Assembly (NCBI GenBank): GCA_949357655.1
Contig: CASHTG010000012.1
Location: 496,001 to 560,000, forward strand
DNA: 64,000 nucleotides
Direction of reading: 5' to 3'
Source of the DNA: Parascedosporium putredinis
Taxonomy: Eukaryota; Ascomycota; Sordariomycetes; Microascales; Microascaceae
Shown here: piece after piece, positions 58,667 to 64,000 of the stretch
Numbering within the stretch: position 1 is the stretch's first letter
Layout of the letters: every line of letters starts with the position of its first letter
Position numbers and translations under genes: made by a program
The notes under the pieces: model-generated
Seen by the model: only the letters and a program-made list of their open reading frames with translations
The model's database searches: none
Told to the model about the DNA's origin: nothing

Positions 58667-60680
58667 TTACATCTCAGGGGCCTCCATGCCACCGGGTCCG
58701 CTCTGCCTGCCCATCTGCCTTGCCTTGAGCAGTTCGTCGCAGAGTAGGAGGTTGGCGGCAATGCTAGAACTCGAAGCGATGCAGTTGCGCAACACTCGGA
58801 AAGAGTCGTAAACACCCTCAAGCTCGGGGTCCATGGGCTCACCGCTGATGAGGTCAAGGCCGACAACATTGCCATCCGCATGCTCATCTTGAAGAGACGC
58901 CACTGTACCAAGTCCTGATTAGCTTATGCAGTCGAAGGGAAAAGAAGAGGACACGTAGGCGTTGCCCAATCAACAGCCGTGAAAACTTACAAGCATCCTG
59001 AATATCGTGACCGGCGTTCGCGGCGAGGGTCTTGGGAATGATGAGAAGAGCATCGGCAAATGCGGAAACACCCCACTTGGCCTTGCCCTTGACGGTCCTG
59101 GAGAAGGCGTCGCTCCTGAGGTGAGCGGCGCAAGCGACCTGGAAGGCACCACCGCCGGGAATAACGCTCTTGTCGACAATGGTGTTGTAGACGCTCCTCA
59201 AACCATCACGAACCGCATCCGTGACCTGGGTGATGGTATGCTGGTTGGGACCCTTGATCAGGAGGGTGACAGACTTGGGATCCTTGACCTCCTCGACAAA
59301 CGTGTACTTCTCTTCACCTAGGGTCTGCTCGTAAACAAGGCCAGCCCAACCGAGAACATCGGGGCTAAGGTCGTCCACGCTGTTCTGCGCGATACCGCCG
59401 CACACAAGCTGAAGGCGCTCCATGTTTCTCCTCTTGGCCCTCCTGAGGGCAAGGATGCCGTTCTTGGCGAGGACGTCAAGGGAGAGGGGTCAATGCCCTT
59501 CTGGTTAATGATGACAAAGTTCTTCTTAGGATCGCTACCGCATACGCGCTTCTTGAGATCGACAATCTTGATAAGCTTGTCATCGACGAACCTGCGCTCG
59601 CTCTCCACAAGCTTGTCCCTCTGCTCGGCGCTAGAATAGAAGAAGCTGGAGTTGATCTCCGTCTTTTCGTACTCCAAGCTGACGTTAAGAGTCAAGATGA
59701 AGGCATTTTCTACCCTCTTTGGCATATCGGGGTGCCGCGCGCCGTGGTCGAGAGCAAGACCCTTGATGAGTTGAGTATCAGACGCTGTCCTGTGCTGCAT
59801 CTTCATAATCTCAATCATATGCAGATCGGGCTTCGCGGGAGCCTGGTAGATGGCAAGGACGGCGTCGACAATGTCGGGAGTAAGCTTAGTGGCGAGAGTC
59901 GAGTTGAGCTTGGTAGCCAGGGCGGTCCTGGCAACGTTGATGAGGAGTTCTCGGTCGATATCTCGGGGAAGCTTGAACTGATCCAGGAACTATAATCTAG
60001 TCAGCACGGCCGGGTACTTTTGGTAAATGTAGACATCGGTAGCGAGGACGACGGGTATCGGACCTTTAGGGATTCGGCCTTGGCAATTTCGAAGCCGTCG
60101 GTGATGATACGGGGGTGTAGTCCTTCTGCGATGTGCCTCTCGGCCTGCTTCAGCAGCTCACCGACAAGCAGCACGACAGATGTCGTTCCATCTCCACAGA
60201 TGTCGTCCTGAGCGGTAGCGGCTCGCGCAATCATGACAGCAGTAGGGTTCTTGATCTGCATCTCTCGGAGTAGCACATTTCCGTCCTTTGTGAGCTTGAT
60301 CTGTTGGGTGGGTTAGTATATAACCTTGCATCCGCCCCTCCCTCGCACGCCCCTTTCCTAGGCTCCTCACCAACGTACCTGGCCACCGCCATCAACAAGC
60401 CTATCAAGAAAATATTAGCATTGGCCATCGAGGGAGTTTATTTAACTCAAAGGTAAAAAGCGTACATTTTTATCGTGCCCAGAGGGCCGAGGTTGGATTT
60501 GAGCACATTCTGCAGGCCCTCACCAGCACTGATGTTGACCTGGAGAGCTTCACCCCGCCTCTATACAACAAGGGCCCCATTAGTAACCACACACAAATGA
60601 GAAGGACCAAGATTGTCGCAATCTGTGTTTGAACGTACGCGAGACTCGGCCTTGGGATTAAGTAGTTGGGCAGCGGACAT
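58667..60680 (-). CDS. CCT6: T-complex protein 1 subunit zeta (CCT6), one frame break
   Basis: Zeta subunit of the eight-member cytosolic chaperonin CCT/TRiC that folds actin, tubulin and WD-repeat proteins. Six exons: introns 60638-60561, 60465-60401, 60378-60301, 60063-59990 and 58990-58903. Exon 3 (60400-60379) is only 22 nt. N-terminus MSAAQLLNPKAESRRRGEAL, then NVLKSNLGPLGTIKMLVDGG and GQIKLTKDGNVLLREM. The ATP-site motif CGDGTTSVVLLVGELLKQAE falls near residues 88-107; later come NRRNMERLQLVCGG-type RRNMERLQLVCGGIAQNS, KSVTLLIKGPNQHTI and VIPGGGAFQVACAAHL. The C-terminus is GPGGMEAPEM. One base is missing in the GGGG at 59485-59488 (plus strand). Repaired length is 1632 nt, 543 aa, exactly the family size. 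Confidence 0.95.
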
Positions 60681-61165
60681 CGTAGCTAGGATATCGAATA
60701 GGTGGGAGACGTATGCGGTATGTTGAGGGTCGTCGCCTTCGAAGCTCAATGCTGCCTTGTCACTGTCAATGTTGATGGGGGATTTCTGTGTGCGGGACAG
60801 TAACTTTTTCTGCCACCAGATTCAGGCTTAGTTTGGTAAAGCGGTGAACAGCAACGGTCATCAAGTTGATGGTGGGGATGACAATAGTGAGGGACTTGGG
60901 CGTTACGATGAGCTTTCGCAAGGCCCTGCCATTGGCAAGTACTCTCCTATCTAACTATGCTAGAGGCTTCTGGAGACCACACGAACTGACCTCAGTAACC
61001 GATCGTCATCTTCTCATGCAAGAGCTTCTATCCAAAGGCTAACACTAAATACATCATTGCTTTGGTTTTTATTTTTATTTTATTTCTTAGCTCGCCTGTT
61101 TTCTTCTTCTTCCTCCTCCCATCTTAACCCCTCTGACACCCGAATCTTCGGTGAAGAAATTAAGA
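60681..61165. promoter_or_regulatory. Divergent intergenic region CCT6/DUF4470
   Basis: 485 bp between divergent starts, holding both promoters. A T-rich tract (61059-61090) and a pyrimidine-rich leader precede the DUF4470 gene. Confidence 0.45.
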
Positions 61166-64000
61166 ATGGCGACACCAGCTCACATCTCTAGCTCGGACTA
61201 TCCGCCTACTCTCAACAATGTCAGGAACTCTTACAAGCCCGCCGCGAGTCTGACGAGATCCGTGCCGCAAGGCATTGGAAATGTTGAGATTCTAGCTCTT
61301 GGCTCTTCGCAGCTCAAGAATATTTTATATACAGCATATCATGAAAAGGGGCTACGTATGTGCTCTGCTCCGCCAATGAATTAGAAAAGGAACCCAATTC
61401 TAACCAGTTTACAGCCCAGCGGACAACACACATCACTGTTGTTGACTCATTCCAACTTGATATCGGTATGTTCATATCCGCTTGGTCCTTTTAGAAGTTT
61501 CTTTCCAAACGGTGGGAAGAAGATTCAGTTGTCCTCATTGGAGACTAACACGAGGATAGCGTTGAATGCCATTTTCTTGACGCTCATTCAGGCTCACGGC
61601 CGCCAAATCCAGGACACGGACTTGGAGCAACTTTGGGAGATTATCACATCCGCAGCCATCAGCAAAAAGCCCACAAGAAGATAGTGGAGCATTTGAAGAA
61701 GCTTCTACCAGCCGTGAAGTCATTGTCGACCTGGAAGTCGAGCCCTTTCTCCGAGGTTGTGCAGTTCGAAGAGGATGCCTCCTTGGCCGTCCTCGCCACC
61801 CACATCCACTTTGTCGTGTCCGCTGTCGAGGCTGATGCCGACCGGGAGAGAAGCATCGGCACCCCGTTTCTAGGAGAGGCTAAAGAAAATGACGAAATCA
61901 ACCGATACGTCGTCTCCGCGGCCCCCTTTCGCAGCAGGCGAGGCGCAATGTCTGGTCCACCTGCCAAGATTTCTTCAACACCGCAACTCTCTCCTCCTCT
62001 CAGCACACGCTTCCCAATCCACTCTATTTTGATGGAGCTCGTGGACTCTTCATGCCGGAAAACCCGCTAGTCGGGTTCCATCTGGCCACCGGGTTCACAC
62101 CTCTTGCGGAACTGTCACCCTGCGCCCGCATGTGGCTAGCGATGGATCCGACAAAGCCGTGTCCGCCGCCAAAGTGAGCTTTATCGAGTGGACTCACGCC
62201 TTGGCCGAGGCCATAGGAAATACTCTGACTGTCAGCTTTGTCAATGCCGACCCTCATTCGTATCTCGACGCGCTACACCGTCACGCACAAGGAGATACGA
62301 ACCCATCCCACTACAGGACCGGGCATTCATCGCTTCCTCTCCAAATTGCCTCGGCCGCTGTGACTGAGTTTGATGTTATCGACGCTTCCCACGTTACAGG
62401 AAATAGGCTGCGTATCCTCTTGACGCTCGCCTTTGCCGCGCCCTTGCTCAAGAACCAGCCGTGGGCAACCGTCTTTACCGAATTCAACATCCGGCTGACG
62501 GAGATGAAGGAGAACCCGCTCGAAGATGTTCTCTACGGCGATACCCAGTCCATGTGCCTGCTTTTAGGCCTAAGCACGCCGGAAATAGTCACCAACTCAA
62601 GCTCCGCCGCAATTGTTGACGATGTTCTCTTAGGGGTTGAAGATGACGTGCCCCTCGGAAGTCAAATGTGCCCCGTCTACTACCGGCTCGCTTGGAAACA
62701 CTGCCATTCTTTGGCTGGAAGTGCCCATCAAATACCACTGAGCATGACGGTGGACAACTTGGTAAATCTCCTCATGGAGCTTGACGACAAGATGTATGAG
62801 CTCGACCAGCGATATACCGAATCCGTGCGCAACCGGACGCCAAGTGGGCTCTATAGGGTTGGACTCCTCGCGCCGCTTCTCCAGGCCGCCGCACGGAACG
62901 TGACCTTTGATATCAAGGAGCTTTGTGATCGCTTCTTCGATCACGCGCCGCGGGAGGCTAGGCGGCCCGCCATCTCGGAGGAACTCCCTGAACTCGCGAT
63001 CCAGCTCCACGCTCGTGGCCTCTACTCGTCGCCTTACTTGGCTGAGTCGTTGAAAATCGAATCAGACAACGGCCGGCTGGACCTGCCCAGCGTGGCCGCC
63101 GTCAGTATTGTTGTCCACGATTATAGTCACATCCAAGACTTCTTTGATGTTGAGGAGCTTATCACGAAAGCCATGGTCTTTGAGGCTAGGATCACCAATG
63201 GTCCCAACAAGCTCACCATGTTCAGAGACTTGCAGGTCATGACGGCAAATGCCCTCCAAACATCACTGTCAACAAATTCGATCAACTTCAAGGACAACAG
63301 CATCCACATTCGATCTGGCGCACCGAAGCATCTTGTGTTTACCTTTTGGGCCCCTGCCTCTCTCCTTACCGGGAGTGACGTGGAGGTCGAGTTAGTCGGC
63401 GTGCCCTATCCCCTCCTCGATATCATATACGGCATCAACATTTGCAAAGGAAAGTTGTCGCATTCCATCTCGGAAACGGGGCCAAGTTTTCTCCTCACCG
63501 CCGCTCTGCCGACATCTGCAGAAGAGCCCATCTTTTTCAGCCGCGCACCTACAGCAGCCAAGAATCCGGACGCTATCCCACAAGAAAAAGAGGACGTTGA
63601 CAGGCAGGACATCACATCAATCCAGTTTAATACCGAAGACAAATCGGGAAGTGTCGTGGCTCGACAAGTGCTTCACTCTGAAAAGGGTAGGCAATTACTT
63701 GCCGAGAAGGCGCCTATCACGATCAAGCAGTCTGGCCCGTACTCTATCGACATCGTCTTTGGAAAGAAGAAAGACACGACGATATACACCGTCAACTACC
63801 CCACCACCGTTACGTCGGTAGGAAGCAAGACTAGGATTGCGCGCAAATCAGGTTACGTCGAGGTCATCGCAAAGGCACCTACCCCGGATGCCTCCGCAAT
63901 CTCGGACCTGATCTTCCCGTCCACTCTTAGTTCCGATGCCGTGCCCGTATCGCTAAATCTCCCCTCATTGAACCTGGACAGCTTGCCTCTGTTGGACATC
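61166..64000 (+). CDS. DUF4470-domain protein, cut by the window end, with frame breaks
   Basis: Fungal protein of unknown function; some relatives end in a MYND zinc finger, which would lie beyond this window. ATG 61166 (MATPAHISSSDYPPTLNNV); introns 61356-61414 and 61466-61559. The N-terminal DUF4470 pattern is visible: GNVEILALGSSQLKNILYTA, then HITVVDSFQLDIALNAIFL, then LEQLWEIYHIRSHQQKA once a T is added near 61641. Two further repairs (C runs at 61922-61926 and 62118-62120) give RRNVWSTCQDFFNTATLSSS, then LYFDGARGLFMPENPLVGFH, then AAKVSFIEWTHALAEAIGNT. From there one open frame runs to the last base without a stop, including TLAFAAPLLKNQPWATVFTE and FNIRLTEMKENPLEDVLYG. The domain call rests on pattern recognition only. 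Confidence 0.75.

Noticed and set aside
1..64000. RIP (repeat-induced point mutation) as the cause of broken genes
   Set aside because: RIP makes C-to-T changes and TA-rich stops in duplicated DNA; here the breaks are base losses in unique genes and base composition is normal.

Overview
This is nuclear DNA from a filamentous ascomycete (Pezizomycotina, most likely Sordariomycetes). The evidence is: short 58-385 nt introns with GTRNGT donors and CTRAY branch sites; genes on both strands with 0.3-4 kb spacers; and protein types such as a BCK1-type MAPKKK with SAM and Ras-association-like regions, a DUF4470 protein, a GH5_12 glucosidase, a fungal FIG1 and an eIF3k, which budding yeasts lack. I see no rRNA, tRNA, CRISPR array or intact transposon.

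Layout, with strand: COX20 (-, cut by the left edge), POL2 DNA polymerase epsilon (+), a possible 70-aa gene (-), cyanase (+), an orphan 238-aa gene (-), FIG1 (+), GH47 alpha-mannosidase (-), a 4.5-kb gene-poor stretch, BCK1 MAPKKK (-), GH5_12 beta-glucosidase (-), SKI3 (+), RMI1 (-), VPS51 (+), NIF3 (-), BOL2/BolA-like (+), AP-1 beta-adaptin (-), a possible small mitochondrial-type gene (-), DNA ligase I CDC9 (-), eIF3k (+), TSR4/PDCD2-like (-), CCT6 (-) and a DUF4470 gene (+, cut by the right edge).

Most genes are unrelated housekeeping functions, as expected in fungi: DNA replication and repair (POL2, RMI1, CDC9), RNA decay and translation (SKI3, eIF3k, TSR4), folding (CCT6), vesicle traffic (AP-1 beta, VPS51), the mitochondrion and iron-sulfur biology (COX20, BolA), and cell wall, mating and glycan processing (BCK1, FIG1, GH47, GH5). 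There is no operon-like logic. Several pairs are divergent across short spacers and may share promoters (NIF3/BOL2, RMI1/VPS51, CDC9/eIF3k, CCT6/DUF4470).

The dominant oddity is technical. About fifty single-base (a few two-base) frame breaks interrupt otherwise conserved proteins. Wherever I could place the break precisely, adding one base to a homopolymer run restores the family sequence, and no gene needs a base removed. After these corrections the exon sums of the genes I totalled are multiples of three. This points to homopolymer under-calling in the assembly rather than pseudogenes, so proteins translated directly from this DNA will be truncated. NIF3, FIG1, BOL2 and the orphan 238-aa gene need no correction.
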